Source: Candidatus Zipacnadia bacterium
GTDB lineage: Bacteria > Armatimonadota > Zipacnadia > Zipacnadales > Zipacnadaceae
Direction of reading: 5' to 3'
Length of the DNA stretch: 19,962 bases
NCBI GenBank assembly: GCA_029821455.1
Contig: JALGTI010000011.1
Span: 1-19,962, forward strand
Each line of letters opens with the position of its first letter. Within the stretch, counting starts at the first letter, position 1. The notes beneath the pieces are model-generated. The model searched no databases. It worked only from the letters and a program-made list of their open reading frames with translations, and was not told the origin of the DNA. Positions 7,399 through 15,214 of this stretch are shown here, one piece after another. The translations under genes were made by a program, and so were the position numbers.

Positions 7399-8462
7399 CC
7401 TTCGGTCAACTCCTGCAGGCGCTGAGCGTGCTCATGGTCTGCGAGGGCCTGGATGAGTTCATCCAACTCCCCGGCCAGGAGCGCAGGGAGGTTATGGAGA
7501 GTCAAGTTGATGCGGTGGTCGGTGAGACGGTCCTGGGGGAAGTTGTATGTGCGGATCTTTTCGCTGCGGTCGCCGCTCTTGACCTGCTCGCGGCGGCTGG
7601 CCGCCTCTTCTTCCTGTCGCTTCTGTTGTTCCCTCTCATACAGCCGCGCCCGCAGTATCCGCATGGCCCGCTCCCGGTTCTGCTGCTGGGAGCGCTGATC
7701 CGAGCAGGCCACGCTGATCTTGGTCGGCAGGTGGGTGATACGCACGGCGGTCTCGTTCTTTTGCATGTGCTGCCCACCAGGCCCGCCGGCTCTGAACGCC
7801 TCCATCTGCAGGTCCTGGGGCTGAATCTCAACGTCTATCTCTTCGGCCTCGGGCAGCACTGCCACCGTGGCCGCCGAGGTGTGAAGGCGGCCCTGCGATT
7901 CCGTCTTGGGCACGCGCTGGACGCGATGTACGCCGCTCTCGTGCTTCAGGACCCCGTAAACGCCCCCGCCCTCAACAGCGAAGACGATCTCTTTGAAGCC
8001 CCCCATCTCCGACGAGTTTTCGTTCATCACCTCAACCTGCCAGCCCTTGCGTTCGGCCAGGCGCCTGTACATATCGAACAGGTCCCCGGCGAACAGGGCC
8101 GCCTCATCGCCGCCGGTCCCGGCGCGGATTTCGACAATGGCGTTATTGTCATCCATCGGGTCTTTGGGCAGCAGTTCCACCAGCAGCCTGTGCTCAAGCT
8201 CCCCTGCCTGGGTCTCTGCCTCGTCCAGCATTGCTCGCAGTTCCACGTCATCCTGCTCAGCCAGCAGCTCCTGGGCGCTGGCTACATCTTCCTGGGCCCG
8301 CTGGTACTGGTGGAACAATTCGATAGCCGGGGCCAGTTCTGCGCGCCGACGGGACAGCTCCCGAAAGCGGTTCTGGTCCGCTATCACGGCCCGATCACTG
8401 AGCTGATGCTCCAGTCCAGCGAGTTCCTGTTCCATCTTTTCGAAGGTTGCAGTGATATCCAT
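7395..8462 (-). CDS. prfA: Peptide chain release factor 1 (RF1)
   Basis: 355 residues. RF1 recognises UAA and UAG in the ribosomal A site and triggers peptide release. Visible marks: a long N-terminal coiled-coil region (about 1-95), the EIRAGTGGDEAALFAGDLF block (111-129), the codon-recognition segment HRVQRVPKTESQGRLHTS with PKT at 185-187 (PxT is RF1, SPF would be RF2), and the catalytic GGQ at 229-231, followed by HLPTKISVACSDQRSQQQNR. Start ATG 8462 has GAGGGGAG, part of the previous gene's last codons, as its ribosome site. Only five bases separate it from the DUF1385 gene, and it overlaps prmC, which methylates its GGQ glutamine. Several genes here end in TAG, consistent with a working RF1. 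Confidence 0.98.
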   Translation of the reverse strand: MDITATFEKMEQELAGLEHQLSDRAVIADQNRFRELSRRRAELAPAIELFHQYQRAQEDVASAQELLAEQDDVELRAMLDEAETQAGELEHRLLVELLPKDPMDDNNAIVEIRAGTGGDEAALFAGDLFDMYRRLAERKGWQVEVMNENSSEMGGFKEIVFAVEGGGVYGVLKHESGVHRVQRVPKTESQGRLHTSAATVAVLPEAEEIDVEIQPQDLQMEAFRAGGPGGQHMQKNETAVRITHLPTKISVACSDQRSQQQNRERAMRILRARLYEREQQKRQEEEAASRREQVKSGDRSEKIRTYNFPQDRLTDHRINLTLHNLPALLAGELDELIQALADHEHAQRLQELTEG

Positions 8463-8467
8463 TGCAA

Positions 8468-9592
8468 TCAGCTCCCCTCCTCTGCCGTGGCGCCTTTCTG
8501 TTCATTATCCAATGATCCAACGATGCCTGCTGAATCGGCACCAGACGCGCCGACTGCCACGGGACGCAACTTGGCATCAACGAACAGCGGCGTGGGGCCA
8601 TCGGCCGGATAGCCAACTTCGGGCGCAACAGCAGCCAGTGCATAAATGGCCGTTTCTGCCTGGCCTTCATCTGGCCTGCGGGTGGTCAGCAACTGCATCA
8701 TCATCCCGGGCCAGGCCAGGATATTGGCCAGCAGCGAGTGGCGATGGCGGCCGGCCCAGCGTATGATCTCATAGGCGATGCCAGCCACCGGCGGCAGTAG
8801 CGCCAGCCTGATGAGGATACGCATCCCCACCGAAGGCCATCCAAAGAACCAGCCCAGCACGATCTTGACGAGGATGACTACCAGCAGGAACGCCGTCCCG
8901 CAGCGTGGGTGCAAGGTCGCGTACTTCAGGCAGTTTGACGGTGTAACGGGTTCGCCGGCCTCGAAGCAGTTGATGGTCGCATGCTCTGCGCCGTGATATT
9001 CAAACACCCGCCGTACGTACTTCATCATCGAGATAGCCACGATGTACAAGACGACTACCGTTAGCCGTGCGATGCCCTCAACGATATTCTTGAGCAGCGC
9101 CGAGCCGCTAACTAGAAATCCCGAGGTCGGCGAAACACCCTCCGGGGTCCCAAAACCGGGCAGGAAACCGATTGCCCACGTGGGCAGCACGATGAAGAGG
9201 CCCAGACCCAGGGCAATGGCAAACACCATCGTTAATGTCATCAAAAGCCGGTTGATACCGGTGGCCGGCTGCGGCTCACGCTGTGCCTGGCTGGTATCTC
9301 TCTGTTCCTGGGTCAGCTTCTCTTGTTCCTCGGCGGCCAACACATCCGCCGAAAACTGTAGGGCAGACATCCCGAGGGCCAGGGTCTCGACCAGCATCAG
9401 ATTGCCGCGAATCAGGGGCCACTTCAGCCAACCCTTGGTCGCGGCGAAGGCGCCCAGGTTGCGGGTGGTCATAACAATCTGGCCATCCATCCGGCGCACG
9501 GCAATGGCGCACTTATCCAGGCCGCGCATCATCACACCCTCGATGACAGCCTGCCCGCCGTAGTAATGGTCCTGGTGCTCTTGCTCAGCCAT
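8468..9592 (-). CDS. DUF1385 (YqhQ-like) integral membrane protein
   Basis: 374 residues. The family opens with GGQAVIEGVMMRG (12-24), seen here, and continues with a conserved central block EYHGAEHATINCFEAG (198-213; H200 and H204 could bind a metal) and TLHPRCGTAFLLVVI (226-240). Four hydrophobic segments are visible at about 116-142, 175-195, 233-252 and 258-276. The C-terminal family block WPGMMMQLLTTRRPDEGQ (294-311) is present, followed by a low-complexity tail of about 60 residues that looks lineage-specific. The function is unknown; the family often sits between rpmE and prfA, as here, without a proven role in translation. The ribosome site before ATG 9592 is weak, and a stable hairpin lies 35 bases upstream. 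Confidence 0.93.
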   Translation of the reverse strand: MAEQEHQDHYYGGQAVIEGVMMRGLDKCAIAVRRMDGQIVMTTRNLGAFAATKGWLKWPLIRGNLMLVETLALGMSALQFSADVLAAEEQEKLTQEQRDTSQAQREPQPATGINRLLMTLTMVFAIALGLGLFIVLPTWAIGFLPGFGTPEGVSPTSGFLVSGSALLKNIVEGIARLTVVVLYIVAISMMKYVRRVFEYHGAEHATINCFEAGEPVTPSNCLKYATLHPRCGTAFLLVVILVKIVLGWFFGWPSVGMRILIRLALLPPVAGIAYEIIRWAGRHRHSLLANILAWPGMMMQLLTTRRPDEGQAETAIYALAAVAPEVGYPADGPTPLFVDAKLRPVAVGASGADSAGIVGSLDNEQKGATAEEGS

Positions 9593-9626
9593 TGTCTCAG
9601 TGTTACACCTGTGGTGCTACTACACA

Positions 9627-9650
9627 AGCCCAGGCAGATTCGCCTGGGCT
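9627..9650 (-). promoter_or_regulatory. Stable hairpin between rpmE and the DUF1385 gene
   Basis: AGCCCAGGC (9627-9635) and GCCTGGGCT (9642-9650) form a perfect nine-pair, mostly G/C stem with a six-base loop in the 83-base gap after rpmE. No T-run follows, so it is more likely an RNA-processing or stabilising element, or a partial terminator that sets L31 output above that of the downstream genes, than a full terminator. Confidence 0.5.
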
Positions 9651-9675
9651 CGGACACAAAACCTGATTGTTGCAG

Positions 9676-9921
9676 CTACTGCTCGGCCGCTGCCTGCTCC
9701 TCGCCCTCTACGCCATAGCGCTCCTGCAGTCCCCAGCGCTTGATGAAGCGATCCACGCGGCCCTCGGTGTCCACGATCTTCTGCGTGCCCGTGTAGAACG
9801 GATGGCACTTGCTGCAGATCTCGACCCGTAGTTCAGGCTTAGTGGCTCGCGTCGTGAAGCTTTCACCGCAAGCGCAGGTCACCTGGCATTCCATGTACTC
9901 TGGATGGATATCCGGTTTCAT
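9676..9921 (-). CDS. rpmE: 50S ribosomal protein L31
   Basis: 81 residues from ATG 9921. An in-frame upstream start at 9975 would fall within the promoter, while 9921 has GAGGAGAG directly before it and gives the usual MKPDIHPEY beginning. It is the zinc-binding (C+) type of L31: C16 and C18 (CAC) with C36 and C39 (CSKC), followed by the family signature HPFYTGTQKIVDTEGRVDRF. A short acidic/glutamine tail extends past the core. L31 bridges the two ribosomal subunits. The gene leads the operon with DUF1385, prfA, prmC and tsaC. A ten-base perfect palindrome CCCTCGAGGG (9945-9954) lies in its short 5' leader and could be an operator, though nothing identifies a regulator. Confidence 0.97.
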   Translation of the reverse strand: MKPDIHPEYMECQVTCACGESFTTRATKPELRVEICSKCHPFYTGTQKIVDTEGRVDRFIKRWGLQERYGVEGEEQAAAEQ

Positions 9922-9965
9922 CTCTCTCTCCTCACCAACAACGACCCTCGAGGGGCCGCACTGAT

Positions 9966-9994
9966 AGTATACCACAACAGCCTACCCAGGACAA
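9966..9994 (-). promoter_or_regulatory. Sigma70-type promoter of the rpmE operon
   Basis: On the minus strand, TTGTCC (9989-9994) and TATACT (9966-9971) are separated by exactly 17 bases, matching four of six and five of six consensus positions. Transcription would begin near 9959, giving a leader of about 38 bases before the rpmE ATG. Confidence 0.65.
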
Positions 9995-10001
9995 GCTCTC
10001 C

Positions 10002-10077
10002 AGGAGGGAAACCACTGCAAGTGGCGAAGCTGGTTTGTGCACTACGGCGGGCACGGTACCCGCCAGGCTGAGTGCAC
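10002..10077 (+). promoter_or_regulatory. Structured leader of tgt with nested inverted repeats
   Basis: A strong Shine-Dalgarno-like AGGAGGG (10002-10008) is followed not by tgt but by a possible 16-codon frame (GTG 10021 to TGA 10071). Within it, GTGCACT (10037-10043) pairs with AGTGCAC (10071-10077), enclosing a second stem GGCGGG / CCCGCC (10046-10051 / 10059-10064). The structure ends eight bases before the tgt ATG, which itself lacks a ribosome site. It may control tgt translation. Confidence 0.4.
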
Positions 10078-10084
10078 TTCGATT

Positions 10085-11197
10085 ATGGCCTTTCAGATTC
10101 TCCACGACGACTACAACTCTGACGCCCGCACGGGCCTGCTGAGCACGGCCCATGGTGATATAGCAACCCCGGTCTTTATGCCGTGCGCCAGCCGGGCGGT
10201 TGTACGGGCCTGCAGCTCCCAGCAACTCGCCGCCCTCGGCCTCCAAATGCTTATTTCCAACACCTACCATCTGCTGCTGCGGCCTGGGCCGGATGTGATA
10301 GCCCGGGCCGGGGGATTGCATAAGTTTATGGGCTGGCCCGGTGTGCTGGCCACCGACAGCGGCGGCTACCAGGTCTTCTCGCTGGGGAAGCTGGCTGAAA
10401 TCACTGAAGGAGGCGTGCGCTTTCGCAATGAGATGGACGGTAGCGAGATATTCCTATCGCCTGAAGACTCAATTCACCTGCAGAATCAACTAAGCGCAGA
10501 CCTGATCATGTGCTTTGACGAGTGTGCGCCATATCCCTGCGGCTATGAATATGCCCGCGATTCCGTGGAGATGACTCTGCGATGGGCCCAGCGCTGCCGC
10601 CAAGCCCACCAGGGAGACACCCAGGCGCTGTTCGGCATAGTCCAGGGCAGCGTGTACGACGACCTGCGCGAACGCAGCGCCCGCGAGACAGTTGCAATCG
10701 GCTTTGATGGATATTCTATCGGCGGCCTGTCAGTGGGGGAAAGCCGGCAGGAGATGTTCGCGGCCCTGGACACGTCATTGACTTACCTGCCCGCGGACAA
10801 GCCACGATACGCGATGGGCCTGGGCACGCCGCTGGACATTGTTCAATGTGTGCGGCGTGGCGTAGATATGTTCGACTGCGTGCTGCCGACCCGCAACGCC
10901 AGGCACGGCAGCGTTCTGACCTGGGATGGCGTCATCAAGATAAACAACGCCCAGTACCGCCAGGACTACCGCCCGCTTGCGGAGGGCTGCGACTGCCCGG
11001 CCTGCAGGCAGCACAGCCGCGCCTACTTGCACCATCTATTCCGCATCAACGAGGCCGCCGCCTGGACGCTGCTAAGCCTGCACAACCTGCGCTTCTACGT
11101 GCGGCTAATGGAGCGGGTGCGGGAGGGGATCGCGGCCGGCGAGCTTAATGACTTGGAGCGCCAACTGTGCGCCTGGACCCAGCGGGATGAGCAGTGA
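10085..11197 (+). CDS. tgt: tRNA-guanine(34) transglycosylase
   Basis: 370 residues from ATG 10085; the in-frame GTG at 10037 would add residues translated from the leader's inverted repeats, and homologues start near MAFQ. The enzyme exchanges guanine 34 for preQ1 in tRNAs with GUN anticodons, the key step in queuosine synthesis. Seen: ISNTYHLLLRPG, DSGGYQVFSL with general acid/base D91, GIVQG, GGLSVGE, the nucleophile D264 in FDCVLPTRNARHG, and the zinc site C302, C304, C307 and H333 (CDCPAC and SLHN). All catalytic and metal residues are present and the length matches bacterial Tgt. It is divergent from the rpmE operon. queA and other queuosine genes are not in the window. No obvious Shine-Dalgarno site lies at the ATG. 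Confidence 0.96.
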   Translation: MAFQILHDDYNSDARTGLLSTAHGDIATPVFMPCASRAVVRACSSQQLAALGLQMLISNTYHLLLRPGPDVIARAGGLHKFMGWPGVLATDSGGYQVFSLGKLAEITEGGVRFRNEMDGSEIFLSPEDSIHLQNQLSADLIMCFDECAPYPCGYEYARDSVEMTLRWAQRCRQAHQGDTQALFGIVQGSVYDDLRERSARETVAIGFDGYSIGGLSVGESRQEMFAALDTSLTYLPADKPRYAMGLGTPLDIVQCVRRGVDMFDCVLPTRNARHGSVLTWDGVIKINNAQYRQDYRPLAEGCDCPACRQHSRAYLHHLFRINEAAAWTLLSLHNLRFYVRLMERVREGIAAGELNDLERQLCAWTQRDEQ

Positions 11198-11372
11198 GCG
11201 CCCAGAGCAGACCAGGTTCAGTTGCAACAACGGTTCAGGCCTAGTAGAATAGCTAGGAAAAGCGCCTCCGATAGAACAACGAATAGTACTGCGGTTGATC
11301 TGTCTGTTATGGATATATCGCACTCTTGTCTGCCGCAGGCATGCTTTGCTTCCGGGCCTGGAGAACTCTATT

Positions 11373-12695
11373 ATGGACGCCGACCGAGAATCGGCACATA
11401 CAATTGACACCACGACTGGGCAGAAGATCATTGCTGAAGGTAGCTGTGATTCCCTGGCCAACCCTGTCTACACCGGCAAGCCATTTGCTGACTTCGATAA
11501 GGTAGGACCCGATACGGACCTCACAACTCTTAATCTCAACTGGCGCGAGCGCGACTTGCCGGAAAAGGAACGCACTAAGCACGTTCACCGCCTGCACCCC
11601 TATCTGGGCAAATATGTGCCCCAGTTAGTAGAGATATTCCTGCGCAAGTTCCAACCACGTCTGGTTTGCGACCCGTTTGTCGGAAGCGGCACCACACTGG
11701 TTGAGTCGGCTGCTCTAGGCATAGACTGTTTCGGAGTGGACGTATCTCCGTTTAATTGCCTGCTCTCAAAGGTAAAGACGGATGTGTACGACCTCCAACA
11801 CCTGGGGCGCGAGATCTACGACATTCTGCATCGCTCGCAAAGGGCCGAGCGCTCGCTGTTCTCGGCGGACTCGCAGGCACCCAAGCACGAACTCAGTCCA
11901 ACGGATTACCTAGCAAAGTGGTTTGCGCCACGGGCTCAACAAGAATTACTGGCTTACTGTGCGCTCATTCCCGAATATGAATATAGCGACGTGATGAAGA
12001 TCACACTGTCACGCGCAGCACGCTCTGCTCGCCTGGTACCACATCACGAACTCGATTTTCCCAAAGAGCCCCAGCGCAAACCATACAAGTGCAGGAAGCA
12101 TCATCGGATTTGCTATCCTACTAGGCAAGCCCGCAAGTTTATTGAGCGATACAGCAAGGACACGCTGCGCCGGATCACTCAGTTCGCGCGGATTCGGCAG
12201 GAGGCAAGCACTACTGTTGTCTGTGGTGACTCACGAAATACGGACTTCCCCCCAGCCGATCTCATAATTACCTCGCCTCCCTATGTCGGCTTGATTGATT
12301 ATCACGAGCAACACCGGTATGCCTACGAGCTCCTCTCACTGCTTCCGGAGCCATTTGCCAGTATCGGCTGGTCTGGGCGGGAGGATCTCAGCAATGAAGA
12401 ACTCGAGATTGGGCCAGCCTCCAAAGGCACATCGCGTGCTGCCCGACAGCAGTACCGCAAGGACATCACCACGGCGTTGGCTCGTGCGATAGAGCCGATG
12501 CCCGCCGGCAGCCACATCGTCATAGTGGTAAATGATAAGCATAACCTCTACTCTGATATGGCCCAATCTCTGCCGGTTGAGCATGTCACCACGCTGAATC
12601 GCCACGTAAACCGCCGCACAGGGCGGCGCATCGAAGCTTTCTATGAGCAGATTCTTGTCTGGAGAAAGGGCCACCCACATCTCCTGTCTGGATAG
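11373..12695 (+). CDS. Orphan site-specific DNA methyltransferase (N4-C or N6-A type)
   Basis: 440 residues from ATG 11373, with GGAG about nine bases upstream; an earlier in-frame start (11295) would add a Cys/Leu-rich stretch not expected here. The SAM-binding motif DPFVGSGTT (100-108) is preceded by RLHPYLGKYVPQL, and the catalytic motif IV TSPPY (300-304) comes nearly 190 residues later. Motif I before motif IV with a long intervening region resembles the alpha-type order, in which the target recognition domain lies between them. That region contains YKCRKHHRIC (238-247), a possible metal- or DNA-contact cluster. 'SPPY' suggests N4-cytosine or N6-adenine methylation. No restriction endonuclease or specificity subunit lies next to it, so it may be a solitary regulatory methylase or a remnant of a restriction system. 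It is unrelated in function to its neighbours tgt and mtlD. Confidence 0.85.
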   Translation: MDADRESAHTIDTTTGQKIIAEGSCDSLANPVYTGKPFADFDKVGPDTDLTTLNLNWRERDLPEKERTKHVHRLHPYLGKYVPQLVEIFLRKFQPRLVCDPFVGSGTTLVESAALGIDCFGVDVSPFNCLLSKVKTDVYDLQHLGREIYDILHRSQRAERSLFSADSQAPKHELSPTDYLAKWFAPRAQQELLAYCALIPEYEYSDVMKITLSRAARSARLVPHHELDFPKEPQRKPYKCRKHHRICYPTRQARKFIERYSKDTLRRITQFARIRQEASTTVVCGDSRNTDFPPADLIITSPPYVGLIDYHEQHRYAYELLSLLPEPFASIGWSGREDLSNEELEIGPASKGTSRAARQQYRKDITTALARAIEPMPAGSHIVIVVNDKHNLYSDMAQSLPVEHVTTLNRHVNRRTGRRIEAFYEQILVWRKGHPHLLSG

Positions 12696-12738
12696 GCCTG
12701 AGAAGTAGCCGTGGGCAATAAGCGGTAGTGCTTCATCA

Positions 12739-13935
12739 ATGAGAACCTTCGTCCAATTTGGCGCTGGTAATATCGGCCGCTCGTTCGTGGGTCAGCTCTT
12801 CTCCCGGGCTGGCTATCAGGTCGTGTTCATTGATATTGATGAGCGGATAATCGCGGCCCTCAACGAGCGTGGGCGCTATCCCGTTGAGGTTAAGGATGAG
12901 GTTCCTGAGACGATCTGGGTGGAGAATGTGCGAGGTGTTGACGCCCGTGACGTAGAGCGTTGTGCCGAGGAGCTGGCGCGCTGCGAACTATGTGCTACTG
13001 CCATCGGCCCGGCAGCTTTGCCAAAGACATTCCCCACGATTGCCCGTGGCCTACAGTCTCGCATGGCGGCTGGACGAGGTCCCCTGGACATCATTATCTG
13101 CGAGAATATGCGCGATGCGGCCGCGATCGTGCGCGCCGGGCTGGCTGAGCACCTGCCCAACGATTTCCCAGTGGATGAGATGGTCGGCCTGATTGAGACC
13201 AGCATCGGCAAGATGGTGCCGATTATGCCCGATGAGGTGCGGCAGCGCGACCCACTAGTCGTCTATGCGGAGGCCTACAATACGCTGATATGCGATGGAC
13301 AGGCTTTCAAGAATCCTATACCTGACGTGCCCGGCCTGGCCCCCAAGGCCAATATGAAGGCGTACGTGGACCGCAAGCTGTTCATCCACAACCTCGGCCA
13401 CGCGCTGTGCGCTTACCTGGCTCATATCTGGGCACCGGAGCTGGTCTACACGTGGCAGGCCATCGAGCATCCGCGCATCGGTCAGACCACCCGGGAGGGG
13501 ATGTGGGAGTCGGGGCAAGCGCTTATCAAAGCATATCCGCAGGAGTTCGATGAGGCCGACATCGGCGTGCATATTGACGACCTGCTGCGGCGGTTCTGCA
13601 ACAAGGCGCTGGGCGACACAATCTACCGGGTAGGCCGCGACCTGCCGCGCAAGCTATCACGTGATGACAGACTGGTAGGGGCACTGCTCTTTGACATCGC
13701 CCACGGTGTTGAGGCGCCGGTCACGGCGCTGGGCGTCGCAGCCGGAATGCGGTTCAGGGCCACAGATGAGCACGGGCAACTCTATCCAGCCGATGCCGCC
13801 TTCGCCACCGAAGTCTACCCTCGCGGCATCGAACACGTTATGCGCGACGTATGTGGACTGCACCCGCAGCGCGACAAAGAAGCGTGGGCGATGATACTTG
13901 GGGCGGAGCGTTTGCTCAGTGCGGGTGACGGGTGA
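12739..13935 (+). CDS. mtlD: Mannitol-1-phosphate 5-dehydrogenase
   Basis: 398 residues (E. coli MtlD has 382). The enzyme interconverts mannitol 1-phosphate and fructose 6-phosphate with NAD. It belongs to the polyol-specific long-chain dehydrogenases: Rossmann motif GAGNIG (8-13), acidic end of the second strand FIDID, ICENMRDAA (119-127), KMVPIMP (158-164), VVYAEAYNTL, and the catalytic signature KxxxxNxxH as KLFIHNLGH (K213, N218, H221). No mannitol transporter or mtlR lies nearby, so the gene may serve mannitol synthesis as a solute or use of a polyol phosphate from elsewhere. It begins 43 bases after the methyltransferase gene and has only a weak ribosome site; it may be co-transcribed. 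It converges on carA. Confidence 0.9.
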   Translation: MRTFVQFGAGNIGRSFVGQLFSRAGYQVVFIDIDERIIAALNERGRYPVEVKDEVPETIWVENVRGVDARDVERCAEELARCELCATAIGPAALPKTFPTIARGLQSRMAAGRGPLDIIICENMRDAAAIVRAGLAEHLPNDFPVDEMVGLIETSIGKMVPIMPDEVRQRDPLVVYAEAYNTLICDGQAFKNPIPDVPGLAPKANMKAYVDRKLFIHNLGHALCAYLAHIWAPELVYTWQAIEHPRIGQTTREGMWESGQALIKAYPQEFDEADIGVHIDDLLRRFCNKALGDTIYRVGRDLPRKLSRDDRLVGALLFDIAHGVEAPVTALGVAAGMRFRATDEHGQLYPADAAFATEVYPRGIEHVMRDVCGLHPQRDKEAWAMILGAERLLSAGDG

Positions 13936-13970
13936 GGCTGTCAGCACCCGGCTTTGGTCCTGCCCGGCAT

Positions 13971-15188
13971 CTACCCTCTTGCCTCGCTCATATTCTCTAT
14001 GAAGATGTCGAACAGATAGTTGGCGTCGTGAGGGCCGGCACCAGCCTCGGGATGGTATTGCACCGAGAACACCGGATAGTGCTTGTGCCTCATACCCTCG
14101 AGGCTCTGGTCGTTGAGGTTGATATGGGTGATTTCTATCTGGTCGCTCGGAACGGAATCAGGATCGACGCAGAAGCCGTGGTTCTGGGTGGTTATCTCTA
14201 CCTCTCCGGTCTCGAGCCTCTGTACCGGGTGGTTGCAGCCCCGGTGACCGAACTTGAGCTTGTAGGTCTTCCCGCCATAGGCCAGGCCCAGGATCTGCTG
14301 CCCCAGACAGATGCCGAAGATAGGGAGCTTGTCGATGAGATTGCGAGCGGTTTCGATGACGTAGGTGACGGCATCCGGGTCGCCCGGGCCGTTTGACAGC
14401 ACCACTCCATCCGGCTTCCAGGCCATGATCTCCTCGGCTGGCGTTGAGGCCGGCACCACGAACACATCACAGCCCCGGCGATACAGATGCCGCAGGATGT
14501 TCTGCTTGACGCCGCAGTCCACCACCACCACCCGGTAGCTTTCCCAATGGCCGCGAACATCAAATTCATCCTCACTTGAGCGGTCTGGTATCCAACGACG
14601 CGGCGGGCGCTCGATATCCAGGGCAAGCTGACCGGGTCGGGCCGGCTCCTGGTCCACGTAGCCCGCCTCCGCCCATTCGCGCGGGCGCTCGGTGGTCACC
14701 TCCGCCACCAGGTCTCGTCCCATCAGTCGCGGGGCCGCCTTGGCCTTCTCAATCAGGCTATCGGGGTCAAGGTCAATAGTGGAGATGACGCCGATCTGCG
14801 CACCGTATGTCCGCAGGTGCTTGGTCAGCATTCTAGTATCAATGCCCTCGAGGGCCACGATGTTATGCCGGTGCAGGTAGTCGCTGAGGCTCTCGGTGGC
14901 ACGCCAGTTGCTGGCCTTGGGGCTGCACTCGCGCACCACGAAGCCCTCTACCCACGGCTGCCACGATTCCATATCCTCGGGATTGATGCCATAGTTGCCG
15001 ATTTCGGTGTAGGTCATCGTCACAATCTGGCCGTGATAGGAGGGGTCTGTGAGCACCTCCTGATAGCCCGTCATTCCGGTGTTGAAGCAGACTTCGCCGG
15101 ACTTTTCACCGTCCGCCCCGAACGAAATCCCCTCAAACACCAAGCCATCCTCCAGAGCCAACATCGCCGGCCTTCTTGGTTTTGGCAT
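13971..15188 (-). CDS. carA: Carbamoyl-phosphate synthase small (glutaminase) subunit
   Basis: 405 residues, slightly longer than E. coli CarA (382). CarA hydrolyses glutamine and passes ammonia to CarB for carbamoyl phosphate, feeding pyrimidines and arginine. The N-terminal domain shows EVCFNTGMTGYQEVLTDPSY and GIDTRMLTKHLR. The class I amidotransferase domain shows LSNGPGDP, nucleophile C294 in GICLGQQ, and H379/E381 in QYHPE. About 40 residues between the domains (roughly 167-210) are enriched in Arg, Glu and Pro and look like an enlarged linker. ATG 15188 has GAGGTGA upstream, 26 bases after pyrC, so the two form an operon. carB is absent: the next gene downstream (mtlD) faces the other way. 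Confidence 0.97.
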   Translation of the reverse strand: MPKPRRPAMLALEDGLVFEGISFGADGEKSGEVCFNTGMTGYQEVLTDPSYHGQIVTMTYTEIGNYGINPEDMESWQPWVEGFVVRECSPKASNWRATESLSDYLHRHNIVALEGIDTRMLTKHLRTYGAQIGVISTIDLDPDSLIEKAKAAPRLMGRDLVAEVTTERPREWAEAGYVDQEPARPGQLALDIERPPRRWIPDRSSEDEFDVRGHWESYRVVVVDCGVKQNILRHLYRRGCDVFVVPASTPAEEIMAWKPDGVVLSNGPGDPDAVTYVIETARNLIDKLPIFGICLGQQILGLAYGGKTYKLKFGHRGCNHPVQRLETGEVEITTQNHGFCVDPDSVPSDQIEITHINLNDQSLEGMRHKHYPVFSVQYHPEAGAGPHDANYLFDIFIENMSEARG

Positions 15189-15214
15189 CTGTTCACCTCG
15201 TTGCTGCTAGCTCC

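Noticed and set aside
7317..8612. 431-codon plus-strand open frame
   Set aside because: Antisense to prfA and the neighbouring ends of prmC and the DUF1385 gene, with no ribosome site or family resemblance; caused by GC-rich codon bias.
10037..10084. Upstream GTG start for tgt
   Set aside because: It would translate the leader's inverted repeats, has no ribosome site, and homologues begin near the ATG at 10085.
11240..11257. CCTAG / CTAGG hairpin after tgt as a terminator
   Set aside because: Five-pair stem, AT-rich loop and no T-run on the plus strand.
13929..13950. CGGGTG / CACCCG inverted repeat between mtlD and carA as a two-way terminator
   Set aside because: Only six pairs, a ten-base loop and no T-run on either strand; too weak to annotate.
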